The notes under the pieces: model-generated
Told to the model about the DNA's origin: nothing
Seen by the model: only the letters and a program-made list of their open reading frames with translations
Database searches by the model: none
Assembly (NCBI GenBank): GCA_902572395.1
Contig: CACGFX010000001.1
Span: 1-64,000 of the forward strand
Origin: an uncultured Synechococcaceae cyanobacterium
GTDB lineage: Bacteria; Cyanobacteriota; Cyanobacteriia; PCC-6307; Cyanobiaceae
DNA: 64,000 bases
Reading direction: 5' to 3'
In this document: positions 30,273 through 43,200 of the stretch, one piece after another
Layout: each line of letters begins with the position of its first letter
How positions within the stretch are numbered: position 1 is the stretch's first letter
Made by a program: the position numbers and the translations under genes

Positions 30273-32189
30273 ATGCCAATAATTACATTACCTGATGGTT
30301 CAAAAAAGGTTTTTGAAAAATCTGTAACGATTCTAGAAATTGCTCAGAGTATTGGTGCAGGATTAGCCAAAGCAACAATTGCTGGGAAAGTAAATGATGT
30401 TCTTCTTGATGCAACTCTTCCTATAGAAAAGGACGCCGAAGTTGTAATAATTACCTCAAAAGACAAAGAGGGTGTTGAGATCATTAGACATTCTTTTGCA
30501 CATCTTATTGGTCATGCAGTTAAACAAATTTACCCAAATATAAAAATGGCCATAGGTCCTGTAATTGAAGATGGATTTTACTACGATATTTTTTCAGAAT
30601 ATAGATTTACTCCTGATGACTTAAAAAAAATTGAAGAACGAATTAATAAATTAATAAAAACAAATTATGATGTTGAGATTTTGCAAGTTTCTAAAAAAGA
30701 AGCTATTAAAACTTTTCAAGAAAGAGATGAAACTTTTAAATTAAAAATTATTGAAGAGATTGAGGATAAAGGCCTCATAAATTTATATAAGCATGAAGAA
30801 TACATTGATATGTGTAGAGGTCCTCACGTTCCAAATACAAGACATCTTAGACACTTCAAATTACTTAAATTATCAGGTTCATATTGGAGAGGTAATAGTG
30901 AGAATGAATCATTACAAAGAATATATGGAACTGCATGGGCAAAAGAGAAAGAACTCAATGAATACTTGACGAGAATTGAAGAAGCGGAAAAAAGAGATCA
31001 TAGAAAACTTGGGAAAAAACATTCCCTTTTTTATATATCAGAAGAATCTCCAGGAATGATTTTTTGGCAACCTGATGGATGGACAATCTACCAAGTGCTT
31101 ATGAAGTATATAAGAGAAATACTTAAGAAAAATAACTATCAAGAGATAAGAACTCCACAAGCCGTTGACAGATCACTTTGGGAGAAATCAGGACATTGGG
31201 AAAAGTTTAGAGATGATATGTTCACAACCTCCTCAGAAAATAGAACTTATGCAATAAAACCGATGAACTGTCCGTGCCATGTTCAAGTATTTAATCAAGG
31301 TTTAAAAAGTTATAAAGATTTACCTATTCGTCTTGCGGAATTTGGTTCATGCCATAGAAATGAACCTTCAGGAGCATTACATGGCCTAATGCGAGTGAGA
31401 AATTTCACACAAGATGATGCACATATATTCTGCACAGAAGAGCAAATTCAAGAAGAAGTGTCTACCTTTATTGAGCTGGTTTTTGAGGTTTATAAAACTT
31501 TTGGTTTTGATGAAATTATTATCAAATTATCTACTCGTCCTGAAAAAAGAGTAGGCAGCGATGATATTTGGGATAAATCAGAAGAGGCTCTTACCAAAGC
31601 ATTGAATGATAAAAATTTAAAATGGGAACTACAACCGGGAGAAGGGGCTTTTTATGGTCCAAAAATTGAATTCTCCTTAAAAGATTGTCTTAATAGAGTC
31701 TGGCAATGCGGAACTATTCAGGTTGATTTCTCAATGCCAATGAGACTTGATGCAACCTTTGTAGACATAAATAATGAAAAAAGAAATCCAGTAATGCTTC
31801 ATAGAGCAATTTTAGGATCCTTTGAAAGATTTATCGGAATCTTAATTGAACAATATGAGGCAAAATTCCCAATATGGCTTGCTCCTTATCAAATAATCTT
31901 ATTAAGTATTACTGATAGAAATATAGAAAAATGTCAAGAATTTAATCAATTTTTAAATATCAAAGGATACCGATCAAAAGTTGATATTAGAAATGAAAAA
32001 ATAGGATATAAAATAAGAGAGGCAACTCTCGGGAGAGTTCCCTTAATTGCAGTTATTGGAGATAAAGAAGAGGAAATTGATTCAGTCGCTTTAAGAGCTT
32101 TAGATGGAACAAATTTAGGAATCTTCGACCTACCTAATCTATACAAATTTATTGATGAATTAATAGAAAAAAAAGGGAGAACAGAATAA
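30273..32189 (+). CDS. thrS: Threonyl-tRNA synthetase
   Basis: TGS domain, '[17 protein letters not shown]', '[10 protein letters not shown]', '[14 protein letters not shown]'. Confidence 0.97.
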   Translation: MPIITLPDGSKKVFEKSVTILEIAQSIGAGLAKATIAGKVNDVLLDATLPIEKDAEVVIITSKDKEGVEIIRHSFAHLIGHAVKQIYPNIKMAIGPVIEDGFYYDIFSEYRFTPDDLKKIEERINKLIKTNYDVEILQVSKKEAIKTFQERDETFKLKIIEEIEDKGLINLYKHEEYIDMCRGPHVPNTRHLRHFKLLKLSGSYWRGNSENESLQRIYGTAWAKEKELNEYLTRIEEAEKRDHRKLGKKHSLFYISEESPGMIFWQPDGWTIYQVLMKYIREILKKNNYQEIRTPQAVDRSLWEKSGHWEKFRDDMFTTSSENRTYAIKPMNCPCHVQVFNQGLKSYKDLPIRLAEFGSCHRNEPSGALHGLMRVRNFTQDDAHIFCTEEQIQEEVSTFIELVFEVYKTFGFDEIIIKLSTRPEKRVGSDDIWDKSEEALTKALNDKNLKWELQPGEGAFYGPKIEFSLKDCLNRVWQCGTIQVDFSMPMRLDATFVDINNEKRNPVMLHRAILGSFERFIGILIEQYEAKFPIWLAPYQIILLSITDRNIEKCQEFNQFLNIKGYRSKVDIRNEKIGYKIREATLGRVPLIAVIGDKEEEIDSVALRALDGTNLGIFDLPNLYKFIDELIEKKGRTE

Positions 32190-32199
32190 TTTCGAATAG

Positions 32200-33234
32200 A
32201 TGAATTTTCTGGCTTGTGATTTAGGAGGTACCAAGGTTCTATTGGGAATATTCGAAAGAGTAATAAATGATGATTCGCCTAAATTGTTATTCAAAAAGAA
32301 ATATGTATCTTCTGATTGGGATTCTTTTGAACTGATTCTAGAAGATTTTCTTAAAAATGAATGCAAAAATATTACCCATCCTTCTTCTGCATGTTTCGCT
32401 GTAGCTGGTCCTTTATCTAACAACAACGCAAAAATCATGAACTTGTCATGGAATATTTCAGGAAATAAATTAAAAAATAAATTTAATTTTGAACAATGCG
32501 AGCTTATTAATGATTTTGCAGTTCAAATTTATGGAATACCTTTTTTAAAAAAAAATCAATATTCAACTATCCAAAATGGATCCCTTTCTGAAGGTACTAA
32601 CAATGATTTACATGCCATTGTTGGAGCCGGTACTGGTTTGGGCATTGCAAGAGGCCTAATATCAGGGACCAAAGTAAGAGTTCTTGCCAGCGAAGGAGGG
32701 CACGTTGAATACTCTCCAAAGTCAAAATTAGAATGGGAATTAAAAATTTGGCTTAAAAATTACCTAAAAGTTGAAAGGATATCTTGTGAAAGAATTATTA
32801 GCGGCACTGGTTTATCAAGAATTGCCGAATGGAGACTTAGCAAACCTGATGCCCAAGACCATCCTTTACAAGAATATTTAAAAAAAATTAAAATTTTTGA
32901 TACTGCGAGAAAAGAACTACCTGAAAAAATTTGTAAACTTTCCAAAGAAGGGGATCAGATAATGATTGAAGTTGAGAGGATTTGGTTAGGTGCTTATGCC
33001 TCTTTATTGGGAGATGTTGCTCTTCAAGAATTATGCTTTGGCGGGTTATGGATTTCTGGAGGGACCGCATCAAAACATTTCAAAAACTTTAAATCAGATT
33101 TATTTTTAAAACAATTTTTCGACAAGGGAAGATTAAAAGATATTCTTAAAACAATACCTATGAAAATAATTTTAGATGAAGAGTTTGGACTTTTTAGTGC
33201 AGCCTGCAGAGCAAAAATGCTTTTAAAAACCTAA
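32200..33234 (+). CDS. glk: Glucokinase
   Basis: 'FLACDLGGTKVLLGIFE', 'GAGTGLGIAR', 'EGGHVEYSP' Glk motifs. Confidence 0.92.
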   Translation: MNFLACDLGGTKVLLGIFERVINDDSPKLLFKKKYVSSDWDSFELILEDFLKNECKNITHPSSACFAVAGPLSNNNAKIMNLSWNISGNKLKNKFNFEQCELINDFAVQIYGIPFLKKNQYSTIQNGSLSEGTNNDLHAIVGAGTGLGIARGLISGTKVRVLASEGGHVEYSPKSKLEWELKIWLKNYLKVERISCERIISGTGLSRIAEWRLSKPDAQDHPLQEYLKKIKIFDTARKELPEKICKLSKEGDQIMIEVERIWLGAYASLLGDVALQELCFGGLWISGGTASKHFKNFKSDLFLKQFFDKGRLKDILKTIPMKIILDEEFGLFSAACRAKMLLKT

Positions 33235-33239
33235 AAAAA

Positions 33240-34187
33240 ATGTCTATTCCTGAAGTAGGAAAAAAAATAAGGGTAACAGTACCTTCAACAACTGCCAATT
33301 TAGGGCCCGGATTCGATTGTCTTGGAGCAGCATTAGATTTGTATAATGAGTTTATTTTTACAAGAATTGAAGGTGCTGGAGATAGATTTGATTTAATAAT
33401 GGAAAGTACAGATGGTAATCACCTAAGAGGAGGACCTGAAAACTTAGTTTTTAGAGCAGCTCAGAAAGTATGGGAGAGCGCAAAAATGGATTCTTTTGCA
33501 CTTGAAGCAAGAGTTAAATTGGCAGTGCCGCCTGCACGCGGGCTAGGAAGTAGTGCTACAGCAATAGTTGCTGGACTAATCGGAGCAAATGCAATAATGA
33601 ACTCTCCATTATCAAAAGAAAAACTCCTTGAACTTGCCATTGATATTGAAGGTCATCCTGATAATGTAGTGCCCTCTCTTCTTGGTGGGCTATGTTTGAC
33701 AGCGAGGTCTTCTTCTCAGAGATGGAGAATCATAAGATGTGATTGGCACGATTCTATTAAAGCTGTTGTAGCAATACCTGCAATTCGTCTAAGTACAAGT
33801 GAAGCAAGAAAGGTTATGCCCAAGAATGTACCTATATCAGATGCAGTGACAAATATGGGTGCGCTTACTTTATTACTTAACGGCTTAAAAGCAGGGAATG
33901 CGGAACTTATAAAAGAAGGAATGTTTGATAAACTGCATGAACCCTACAGATGGAAACTTATTAAGGGTGGATTAGAAGTGAAAGATGCCGCACTAAATGC
34001 AGGTGCTCTAGGATGCGCAATTAGTGGGGCTGGGCCAAGTATCTTAGCTTTGTGTAAAAAAGAAAATGGTAAAAACGTAAGTCAAGCCATGGTGAAAGCA
34101 TGGGAGAATTCAGGTGTGGCAAGCAGAGCGCCATTCTTAAACGTTCAAACAACCGGCAGCCAATTTAGTACTATCTCTGGTAAGTAG
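33240..34187 (+). CDS. thrB: Homoserine kinase
   Basis: GHMP kinase 'VPPARGLGSSATAIVAGLIGANA', 'AISGAGPSILAL'. Confidence 0.96.
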   Translation: MSIPEVGKKIRVTVPSTTANLGPGFDCLGAALDLYNEFIFTRIEGAGDRFDLIMESTDGNHLRGGPENLVFRAAQKVWESAKMDSFALEARVKLAVPPARGLGSSATAIVAGLIGANAIMNSPLSKEKLLELAIDIEGHPDNVVPSLLGGLCLTARSSSQRWRIIRCDWHDSIKAVVAIPAIRLSTSEARKVMPKNVPISDAVTNMGALTLLLNGLKAGNAELIKEGMFDKLHEPYRWKLIKGGLEVKDAALNAGALGCAISGAGPSILALCKKENGKNVSQAMVKAWENSGVASRAPFLNVQTTGSQFSTISGK

Positions 34188-34266
34188 TTTTACTTAGGCA
34201 TTTTTAATGTTATAGTCTCAAGCTAGTACAACTTCAACTAGAATAAAAAAATTATTCATTACATAA

Positions 34267-35808
34267 ATGAATTTAGAATCTTTTCCTTGGCTATCATCAA
34301 TAGTTTTACTTCCTTTAATTGGGGCATTAATAGTGCCTTTCTTGAATTCAAAAGAAGGAGAAGATAACACACTCCCTAGAAATATCTCATTAAGTTTTTT
34401 ATTTATAGATTTTTTACTAATAATCGGTGTCCTTTTTCAAAAATTCAATACTTCAGATAGCTCTTTACAACTGGTAGAGAGAGCTTCCTGGTTACCATCA
34501 ATAGGCTTAGAGTGGTCTCTTGGCGTAGATGGGTTATCTGCTCCTTTAATAGCATTAAGTGGGTTAATTACATTTTTATCAGCTGCGGCTAGTTGGAAAA
34601 TTAAGAAAAAATCTAATTTATATTTTGCTCTTTTATTAGTCCAAGCATCAGCACAGGCATTAGTTTTCCTTTCTCAAGATTTTCTATTATTTTTCTTGGC
34701 ATGGGAGCTTGAATTAGTTCCGGTGTATCTTCTTATCGCTATTTGGGGTGGGAAAAAGAAATTATATGCGGCCACTAAATTCATTCTTTATACAGCCTTA
34801 GCTTCTTTATTAATACTAATAAGTGGGTTAGCACTTGCCTTGAGTGGTGATACCTTTACTTTAAATATTACCGATTTAACCAATAAACATGTGACAGGCA
34901 GCCTAGCTTTATTATCTTATCTAGGATTTTTAATTGGTTTTGGAGTAAAACTTCCTATCTTTCCATTACATACTTGGCTGCCCGATGCTCATGGAGAGGC
35001 TAATGCTCCAGTTTCAATGTTACTGGCAGGAATACTTTTAAAAATGGGAGGTTATGCCCTCTTAAGATTCAATGTTCAAATACTTCCTGAGGTTCATCTT
35101 CAAATTGCACCTGCTCTAATTATTCTTGGAATCATTAATATAATTTATGGAGCTCTGAATGCATTTGCTCAAGATAATGTTAAGAGGAGAATTGCATGTA
35201 GCTCTGTAAGTCATATGGGTTTTGTTCTATTAGGGATTGGAGCAGTAGATGCTTTAGGTATAAGTGGTGCGATGCTCCAAATGATAAGCCACGGACTTAT
35301 CGCTGCAGCAATGTTTTTTGTTACGGGCTCATTCTATGAAAGAACAAATACCCTGTCGATACCAAATATGGGTGGTTTAGCAAAGGTCCTGCCAATAACT
35401 TTTGCTTTTTTCTTGGCAAGTTCTTTGGCCTCTCTAGCACTACCTGGAATGAGCGGATTTATAAGTGAAATAACTGTATTTTTAGGAATCACTAGTCAAG
35501 AAGGTTTCAGCTCTATCTTTAGATCGATAACCATTCTTATTGCAGCTATAGGTTTAGTTTTAACACCAATTTATCTACTATCAATGTGCAGAAGAGTATT
35601 CTTTGGCCCCAGAATTCCTGCACTAGCTACAGTTAAAGAGATGAATGGTCGAGAATTGACTATTGGGTTCAGCTTATTGTTGCCTACTTTGGTGATAGGT
35701 TTTTGGCCAAAAATCGCAATAAATTTATATGAATCTTCAACGAATGCTCTCAGTCAGCAGCTCACTCTAGCTAAATTAATAGGATTAATACCAACTCTAG
35801 TTAATTAG
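34267..35808 (+). CDS. ndhD: NAD(P)H-quinone oxidoreductase subunit 4
   Basis: 513 aa, multi-TM NuoM/NdhD: '[14 protein letters not shown]', '[38 protein letters not shown]'. Confidence 0.95.
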   Translation: MNLESFPWLSSIVLLPLIGALIVPFLNSKEGEDNTLPRNISLSFLFIDFLLIIGVLFQKFNTSDSSLQLVERASWLPSIGLEWSLGVDGLSAPLIALSGLITFLSAAASWKIKKKSNLYFALLLVQASAQALVFLSQDFLLFFLAWELELVPVYLLIAIWGGKKKLYAATKFILYTALASLLILISGLALALSGDTFTLNITDLTNKHVTGSLALLSYLGFLIGFGVKLPIFPLHTWLPDAHGEANAPVSMLLAGILLKMGGYALLRFNVQILPEVHLQIAPALIILGIINIIYGALNAFAQDNVKRRIACSSVSHMGFVLLGIGAVDALGISGAMLQMISHGLIAAAMFFVTGSFYERTNTLSIPNMGGLAKVLPITFAFFLASSLASLALPGMSGFISEITVFLGITSQEGFSSIFRSITILIAAIGLVLTPIYLLSMCRRVFFGPRIPALATVKEMNGRELTIGFSLLLPTLVIGFWPKIAINLYESSTNALSQQLTLAKLIGLIPTLVN

Positions 35809-35821
35809 ATTATTTTGATAA

Positions 35822-37909
35822 ATGGATACCTCAATTTTTAAACATGGAGAATTACCTGAATTTAAAAAATTTACTCCCGAAAGCATAAGTAAACAATTTC
35901 CAGTAGTACTAGCAAAGATAGCTGAAGATTTTAAAAATATAGAGAAAAATTTATCTAACTATTTGATTCACAATGATTTAAATTGGGATAATGTAATAAA
36001 TCCCTTAAATGAACTCAATGAAATTCTCAGATGGAGTTGGGGAGTAATAAGTCACTTAAATGCAGTAAATAATTCTGAAAGCCTAAGAGACATTTATTCA
36101 AAATTTCTTCCAGATATTATTAGCTTGAGCAATAAATTCGGACAAAGTAAAATAATTTACAATTCTTTAGTCAAGCTTAAAGAGACAAATAACTTTGATC
36201 AAATCAAAAACAGAATTTTGGATAAAGAAATTCTTGAGATGCAACATAGAGGAATTTCACTACAAAAGAATAATCAAGAAGAATTCAACAAAATTTCAGA
36301 AAAGCTTGGAAAACTATCAACAGACTTCAGCAATAATGTTCTTGATGCTACTAATAAATGGTTTTTAATATTAAATAAAAAATCTGAAGTTGATGGTCTT
36401 CCTGAACGAGTACTTGAATTGATGGCAATTTCTGCACACAACCACTTAAAAAAAGATGAAGAAGTCGATATCAAAAATGGGCCTTGGAAATTAAGTCTAG
36501 ATATACCAACTTATACTTCATTTATGACATATGCCACCGACCGTAACCTTAGAGAGAAACTATATAAAGCATTCGTTGGTAGGGCATCTCAAGGAGAAAA
36601 AAATAATTCTCAAATTATTGAAGAGATATTATCTCTAAGAACTAAACAGGCTAACCTTCTCGGTTATAAAAGTTGGGCAGAACTAAGTTTGTCAACGAAA
36701 ATGGCGAAAGAAATTAAAAATGTCGAAAACCTTTTAGAAGAATTGAGAGAGCCAGCATTCAAAACCGCAAAAACTGAATTAGAAACCCTCGATAAGTTTT
36801 CTAAAGCTAATGGATTTCCAAAATCACAGAATATGGAGCCATGGGATATTAGTTATTGGTCCGAACTTCTTAGAAAGGAAAAGCTCAATTTGGATCAAGA
36901 GTCTTTGAGACCTTGGTTCCCCCTCAATGATGTTTTAAAAGGTTTATTTAAATTAAGTGAAAAGCTTTTTGAAATTAAAGTAGTCGAGGCAACTGATGAG
37001 GCACCTCTATGGAATGATGACGTTTTATTTTTTAATATCCTCAATAAAGAAAATGACAAAATAGCATCATTTTACCTAGATCCATATTCGAGGCCTGAAT
37101 CAAAAAGGGGAGGGGCTTGGATGGATGAATGTTTGAATAAAAATAATGTTGGCAAAAAGACTCTCCCGGTAGCTTATCTCGTTTGTAATCAGACTCCACC
37201 ATCAAAAGATAAACCTAGTTTGATGAGTTTTGAAGAAGTTCAGACACTTTTCCATGAATTTGGCCATGGTCTTCAACATATGCTTACTACTGTAAATCTT
37301 CCTCAAGCAGCTGGCATCAACAACGTTGAGTGGGATGCAGTCGAACTTCCAAGTCAATTTATGGAAAACTGGTGTTTTCATAAAAATACACTAATGAATA
37401 TTGCTAAGCACTACAAAACAGGAGAAAAATTATCCGATGAGAATTTTGAGAAGCTCCTAAAAAATAGAACTTTTAATTGTGGTATGGCTACTCTTAGACA
37501 ACTACATTTTGCAATAACAGACCTCAGATTGCATAGTAGTATTGATAAAAACGAAGGTAAAACAGCAGATGAAATTAGAAGAGAAATTGCAAAACAAACT
37601 ACTATTATTGAACCAATTCAAGAAGATCACTTTCTTTGTTGTTTTAGTCATATATTTGCGGGCGGATATTCTGCAGGATATTACTCATATAAATGGGCTG
37701 AAGTTCTAAGTGCTGATGCATTTTCAATGTTTGAAGAAGCTGATCTAGAAAACTCTGAAGATTTAAAGTTAATAGGAAAGAAATTCAAAGATACAATACT
37801 TAGCTTAGGAGGAAGCCTACCTCCGTTAGACATATTTAAACTATTCAGGGGAAGAGAGCCACAAACTGATTCATTAATAAGGCACTTAGGTCTATCTGGA
37901 GCTACTTAA
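35822..37909 (+). CDS. prlC: M3 family oligopeptidase
   Basis: 'TLFHEFGHGLQHML' HExxH zinc motif; 695 aa, thimet/oligopeptidase A-like. Confidence 0.93.
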   Translation: MDTSIFKHGELPEFKKFTPESISKQFPVVLAKIAEDFKNIEKNLSNYLIHNDLNWDNVINPLNELNEILRWSWGVISHLNAVNNSESLRDIYSKFLPDIISLSNKFGQSKIIYNSLVKLKETNNFDQIKNRILDKEILEMQHRGISLQKNNQEEFNKISEKLGKLSTDFSNNVLDATNKWFLILNKKSEVDGLPERVLELMAISAHNHLKKDEEVDIKNGPWKLSLDIPTYTSFMTYATDRNLREKLYKAFVGRASQGEKNNSQIIEEILSLRTKQANLLGYKSWAELSLSTKMAKEIKNVENLLEELREPAFKTAKTELETLDKFSKANGFPKSQNMEPWDISYWSELLRKEKLNLDQESLRPWFPLNDVLKGLFKLSEKLFEIKVVEATDEAPLWNDDVLFFNILNKENDKIASFYLDPYSRPESKRGGAWMDECLNKNNVGKKTLPVAYLVCNQTPPSKDKPSLMSFEEVQTLFHEFGHGLQHMLTTVNLPQAAGINNVEWDAVELPSQFMENWCFHKNTLMNIAKHYKTGEKLSDENFEKLLKNRTFNCGMATLRQLHFAITDLRLHSSIDKNEGKTADEIRREIAKQTTIIEPIQEDHFLCCFSHIFAGGYSAGYYSYKWAEVLSADAFSMFEEADLENSEDLKLIGKKFKDTILSLGGSLPPLDIFKLFRGREPQTDSLIRHLGLSGAT

Positions 37910-38495
37910 TAATTTCATCGATTATTTTGTCAACCACAGATTTATTTCTTACAAGGTTTCTATGTTTATATACTTTTACTGATATTTTTTTTCCAAAATT
38001 TAAATTTGTCCACCAGCCAGGGAAAACCATCATATCCCAATAAGTAAAGAAATTTATACACTCAATTTCATCAAGAAAAAAATCATGATTTGCGAGTTCT
38101 CTTAAAAACTTACTATTTATTTTCATTTCTGATATTCCTCTAAAGGGGTATTTAGGTATTAATTGAGCCATCAAAGTTCCTTTGTGAGGGGAACCTATAG
38201 ATATTAATCTTCTTGTTCTTTTATACCCATTAAATTTTTGCAGCCAGTATCTACCAATTATTCCTCCCATAGAAAATCCCAAAATATCTATTTCTTTTTC
38301 TGAACCATATTTCTCTAAAATTAATTCGTTTAATTTATTAGTCAAATCCAGAATTGAAGTCATTCCAAATGAATGCTTAAGAGTTGGGGCAAAATATTCA
38401 ATGCCAATATCATCAAGTTTTGAGGTAATAGAAGAAAAAATACTTGAATTATTCCAAAGACCATGAATCAATATAATAGGATTTCTTTTTTCCAA
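37902..38495 (-). CDS. Alpha/beta hydrolase (lipase-like)
   Basis: 'IILIHGLWNNSSIF', 'ILGFSMGGIIGRYWL' nucleophile elbow. Confidence 0.85.
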   Translation of the reverse strand: MEKRNPIILIHGLWNNSSIFSSITSKLDDIGIEYFAPTLKHSFGMTSILDLTNKLNELILEKYGSEKEIDILGFSMGGIIGRYWLQKFNGYKRTRRLISIGSPHKGTLMAQLIPKYPFRGISEMKINSKFLRELANHDFFLDEIECINFFTYWDMMVFPGWWTNLNFGKKISVKVYKHRNLVRNKSVVDKIIDEIIK

Positions 38496-38499
38496 TACT

Positions 38500-38862
38500 T
38501 TAATTATTTTCGAGAATTCTTACTATTGAAACCTTCCCATCGAAACCTGTGATTGGAGGATTACATTTTGTCAAAATAATTTTAACTTTAGAAAGCTTAA
38601 ATTCCTGATCAATGATTTCTAAAATTTCGTTTGAATATTTTTCGATTGTGAAACAATATATTTTCTTTGATTGGTCTTTTAAAATTTGAACTAATTTTGA
38701 ATAGTCAATTGTTTTTTCTATATCATCATTTACTGTACATTTTTCAAAATCAGTCCACAAAAATATATCTAATAAAAATAGTTGTCCCAATTCCCTTTCT
38801 TCATCAAGAACACCAACCCTTGCCCAAAGTTTAATATTCTCAATTTTTAAAAAAGTTTCCAT
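38500..38862 (-). CDS. folB: Dihydroneopterin aldolase
   Basis: 'IKLWARVGVLDEERELGQLFLLDIFLWTD' and C-terminal folate-fold motif. Confidence 0.88.
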   Translation of the reverse strand: METFLKIENIKLWARVGVLDEERELGQLFLLDIFLWTDFEKCTVNDDIEKTIDYSKLVQILKDQSKKIYCFTIEKYSNEILEIIDQEFKLSKVKIILTKCNPPITGFDGKVSIVRILENN

Positions 38863-38873
38863 CCTTAAAAGTT

Positions 38874-40184
38874 TTAAAGATCTTTATGTGTATAGATAGC
38901 CTTTCCTGATGAAAAATCATCAGCTATATTCCCATCACCTTTTAGGAAATATTTATAAGTGACCAAACCTTCTAGACCTACAGGTCCCCTTGGTGGAAGA
39001 GTTTGAGTAGATATACCAACTTCTGCTCCAAATCCATATCTAAACCCATCTGCAAACCTAGTAGAGCAATTATGAAAAACACCTGCACTATCAACTACAT
39101 TCATAAATTTATTGGCAGTATTTGAATTTTCAGTAATTATTCCATCCGTATGTTTTGAACTATATTTTTGAATATGTGTGATTGCTTCCTCTAGATCATC
39201 TACAATTTTTATCGATAGGATTAAATCCAAATATTCAGTTCTCCAATCTTCTAGGCTAGCCTCATACTTTAACCCTAATTCAACTGATCTCTTATCTCCT
39301 ATTAATTTAACATCATTAGATTTAAAAAGAGGGATAGCCTTTTCTAAAAAAGCTGGTGCGATATCTTTATGGACTAATAAAGTTTCGATAGCATTACATG
39401 CTGCAGGATATTGAATTTTGCTGTCCAAAGCGACTGATAAAGCCATCTCTAGATTAGCCTCAATATCTATAAACAAATGACAAATTCCATCAGCATGGCC
39501 TAGCACAGGAATTCTTGTATTCTCCTGAATAAACTTAACTAATGCATTACTTCCTCTTGGAATTATTAAATTAATATACTTCTCAAGATTTAACATCGCC
39601 ATGCTATCTTTTCTGTTTGTTAATAACCATATTGCATTTTTATCAAGACCTGATTCATTTAAACCCTCTTGCAATGCTTTCACTATTGAAGCATTTGTTA
39701 AATTGGCTTCACTACCACCTTTTAGCATTACTCCATTTCCTGATCTAATTGCTAAAGAACTAATCTGCATCACGGCATCTGGCCTTGATTCAAAAATAAC
39801 CCCTAAAACTCCAATTGGTACAGTTTTTCTCTCTAAGATCAACCCCTTTGAAAGCTCTCTTTTTATTTGAACTTGATTTACAGGATCAGCCAAGTCTCCA
39901 ACTTTTCTTACCCCTTCAATTCCTGAATTTAATTTTGTTTTTGATAACTTTAATCTAGAAAGTAAAGCTCTAGAAATACCCTTTTTTTCTGCATTTAAAT
40001 AATCCTCATTATTAGCCTCTAATATTTCGTTAGAATTTTTTTCTAGATAATCAGCCATAAAATTTAAGGCTTTAATTCGATTTTGATTTTCAGCCTGACT
40101 TATTTTTATTGATGCCAAACGAACTTTCTCAGCTTTTTCTAGAAGATCATTACATGGTTGAGGAACTTCAAAGATATTAGCCAT
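38874..40184 (-). CDS. proA: Gamma-glutamyl phosphate reductase
   Basis: 'VPIGVLGVIFESRPDAVMQISSLAIRSGNGVMLKGGSEA', 'FGAEVGISTQTLPPRGPVGLEGLVTYKYFLKGDG'. Confidence 0.97.
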   Translation of the reverse strand: MANIFEVPQPCNDLLEKAEKVRLASIKISQAENQNRIKALNFMADYLEKNSNEILEANNEDYLNAEKKGISRALLSRLKLSKTKLNSGIEGVRKVGDLADPVNQVQIKRELSKGLILERKTVPIGVLGVIFESRPDAVMQISSLAIRSGNGVMLKGGSEANLTNASIVKALQEGLNESGLDKNAIWLLTNRKDSMAMLNLEKYINLIIPRGSNALVKFIQENTRIPVLGHADGICHLFIDIEANLEMALSVALDSKIQYPAACNAIETLLVHKDIAPAFLEKAIPLFKSNDVKLIGDKRSVELGLKYEASLEDWRTEYLDLILSIKIVDDLEEAITHIQKYSSKHTDGIITENSNTANKFMNVVDSAGVFHNCSTRFADGFRYGFGAEVGISTQTLPPRGPVGLEGLVTYKYFLKGDGNIADDFSSGKAIYTHKDL

Positions 40185-40250
40185 AATATTTTTTAGTTAA
40201 TCTAATAATAATTCAAATTAACGATTCTTTAAAGTAAATTTCTTTCTGAG

Positions 40251-43200
40251 TTAATATCTAAAAAATAATTGAACTTGACTTTTCCAATAACCATTGGAAT
40301 CATAAGAACCTAATAATTCTAAGTTTGGGTTTGCCTGAAAAGTCAAAATTCCCAAAGGTGAAATATCATCTCTACCTGGAACCGTTTGAAAGGCAAAATT
40401 TATCGCATCAGTAATATCAAGACCTATTTCAGCTATCCAAGCCTCAGAAGAAAATTCCTCATTAGAAGATGATTGACCATCATTCTCTATATCTAAATTT
40501 TCATTGGAAAAAATATTATTCAATGAATCATTATTTTCTATTATCGCTGGATATAGAGATAACTGAAATCTTTCACTAAATGCATCAGCATTATTAAGTT
40601 GAGAAATAAATGCTCTATTGATTAAATTTGCAGAGTTACCTCCAATAAGGCCAATGATTTGTGATCTGTTATAACTTGGAGTACTCCTTAATTGGATTCT
40701 TCTATTTTCATCAGCAAAAGATAATTGATCTAAAAATCCTTCATAAGATGCTTCAATTTTAATAAGCCTTGAATTCCCAATCCCAAATGACCCTAAACCA
40801 CTAGAAGTCTCATTTACATCAAGATCGCCTGAGATGTTTGAATCCTGATTATTTTCACTTATAGGTATTATTGAATCTGGAACTTTACTAACCAGAGAAA
40901 AATTAATAAATGGAACAACTCCACTTCTTGATGCAAATAAAATATAATTATCTTTATTTTTATCAAGTTTAAATGGAGTAGTATAAAGATTAGCTCTACC
41001 TTTTTTAAGGTAAATTAGACCTCTAGCATTTAAATCTTTACCTACCTTTCCGTTTATATTAAGGTCTAATTTGGTATCTAAATAAGCTTGAATTAATTCT
41101 GAATATTGAAGTTTAAAATCTGGACCAAGTTTTAATTTAAGATTATTAAAACTCAAATTATCCAAATAATTAGGCAAAGTTTCTCCTAAAAGAAGTGAAT
41201 TCAAAATTGTTTCATTTGAAATTATTTCAATATTCTTTTCATTATTCCAATAGAGTTCTGGCCAATCTTTTTTATCCTCTTTTCGAATAAGATTTTTTCT
41301 TTCTTTATTTTGATTGGTACTATTTAAATTGATAAATCCATTATTAAAAGATAGAGAACCACCCAAAACAGTACTTTCAAATGATCCACTTAAATCGATA
41401 TCTGAATCAATTAAAAAATTAAAATTATCTTTCTCTAAAGTAAATCTTTTTGTTATCAAATTAATTTTCGCCTTCTCGGATTCATTCTTACTATAGAAAG
41501 GCAAAGAACCTTTTATAAAAATTTCTCCAGAATCTTCGGTCTTTGCTTGTAGATTATTGATCTCTAAAGAATCAAAATCAAAAATTATTATGCTATTAAT
41601 ATCTTTTATTATATTGTTGAAAAAATCAATTTCAGAATTGTTAATTACGACAAATCCATTTAATAGAGGTTTATTTAAGGTGCCTTTTAAAATAATTCTA
41701 AGATTCACATCACCTTCTTTAAAGGTAAAGTATTCATCAGCAAAAAAATCTATTAACTCAATAAATTTTCCATTCCCAATCAATCTTAGATCTAAGTTAT
41801 CTGATTTATTTATAGGTATTGAGCCTTCAATAGTAATTGGGATTTCAGAATCATTTATTAGAAGTGAAAAATCAATATCAAAAACAGAATTATCAAATTC
41901 AACTAGTCCTTTATCAAATATTATTGTTTTATTTTTAATTGATGAATTATTGGAAGAAATTGCACTAGAGAAAGATTTTGTATCAAGATCATAAAATAAA
42001 TTCATATCTATCCCTCCAAGAAAATCTCTTGGTTTATTTAAAAAGATATTTGCAGTACTTAATGGTAATTTATTAATTATTAAAGAACCTTTCCCTGTTA
42101 ATAATCCTCCTTCCAAATCAATAGAAAATTCCTCTTTATTATTCTTCTGGTCTTCTTTAGGAACTTCAAGATAGCCATTTAATTTTGCATTCAATTTATA
42201 ATTTACTGGTCTATCGCCCTGAATAGTAATTTTTCCATTGTATCTACTTCTAAATTTATTTAAATATTTTTGCAAATTAAATTTGTCCTCTAGTACATTA
42301 CTATTTTCAATAAGGTTATTAATAAAATCGATCCTCTCCTTAAATGATTTATTATCATTATTTATTTCCAAATCATCCAAAATATTCGATTTACTTATGG
42401 GAAGAACTTTTTTATTATCAAAGTTAAAAATATCAACCGCGGTAAGGATAGTCCAACTAGTGCTTACATTCGTGAATTCTGAATTAATAAGATTATTTTT
42501 ATTTGAATCATATTCGACTTCAATTACTCCTCCATCAATTGGATACAATGAAGAATTTATATAAAAATAATTATTTTTAACATTGAAATCAAATAATGAA
42601 TTAGCTAGATTAATATTTCTATATTTACCTAAACTCCAAGCAAGTCGGCCAAAAAGGTATGACTGGTCTAACGAAATTGATCCCTCACCATTGATAATTC
42701 CATCAATTCTATCGTATTGATTTTTGTTTAAAGATAATTCAAGTTCATCAAGAGGAAAATTATCTGCTCGCCAATTATAACTATCATCCTCTTTGACTAT
42801 TCCTATAGTCCCTTTGTTTGAGTTAAAAACTCTTATAAAATTCGCATTATCTAGTTTAAGATCAGAATCATACCTGATTGAAAGAAATGAAGGGATTGGA
42901 GAATATCTATTTCTCATATTTAGCAGAAATTCATTATTTTCATTTTTAATATCTCCCTCCCATGTTTCTCTAATGCGGATACCTTTAAAGTGCGGATAAT
43001 CAACATTAAAGTTTATAGAAATATCAGGATCAGTAATTTTTCCTTTTAATTCTCCTTTAGCAGTAATGAAACCCCTTATATCATTTTTTCGGAAAATATT
43101 TAAATTAGATAATTCAGTTCTATTTATTTTAAAACTAGTATCTATATCACCAAAATTAATACCTCTTTTATCAAACCAATAGGGAATATTACCCGATATT

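Noticed and set aside
41557-41994. 145-aa plus-strand ORF inside the TamB-like gene
   Set aside because: Fully antisense to a convincing 1318-aa CDS; composition is what an AT-rich antisense frame gives; no domain recognised.
42238-42999. Two plus-strand ORFs (108 and 68 aa) within the TamB-like gene
   Set aside because: Antisense shadow ORFs without recognisable domains.
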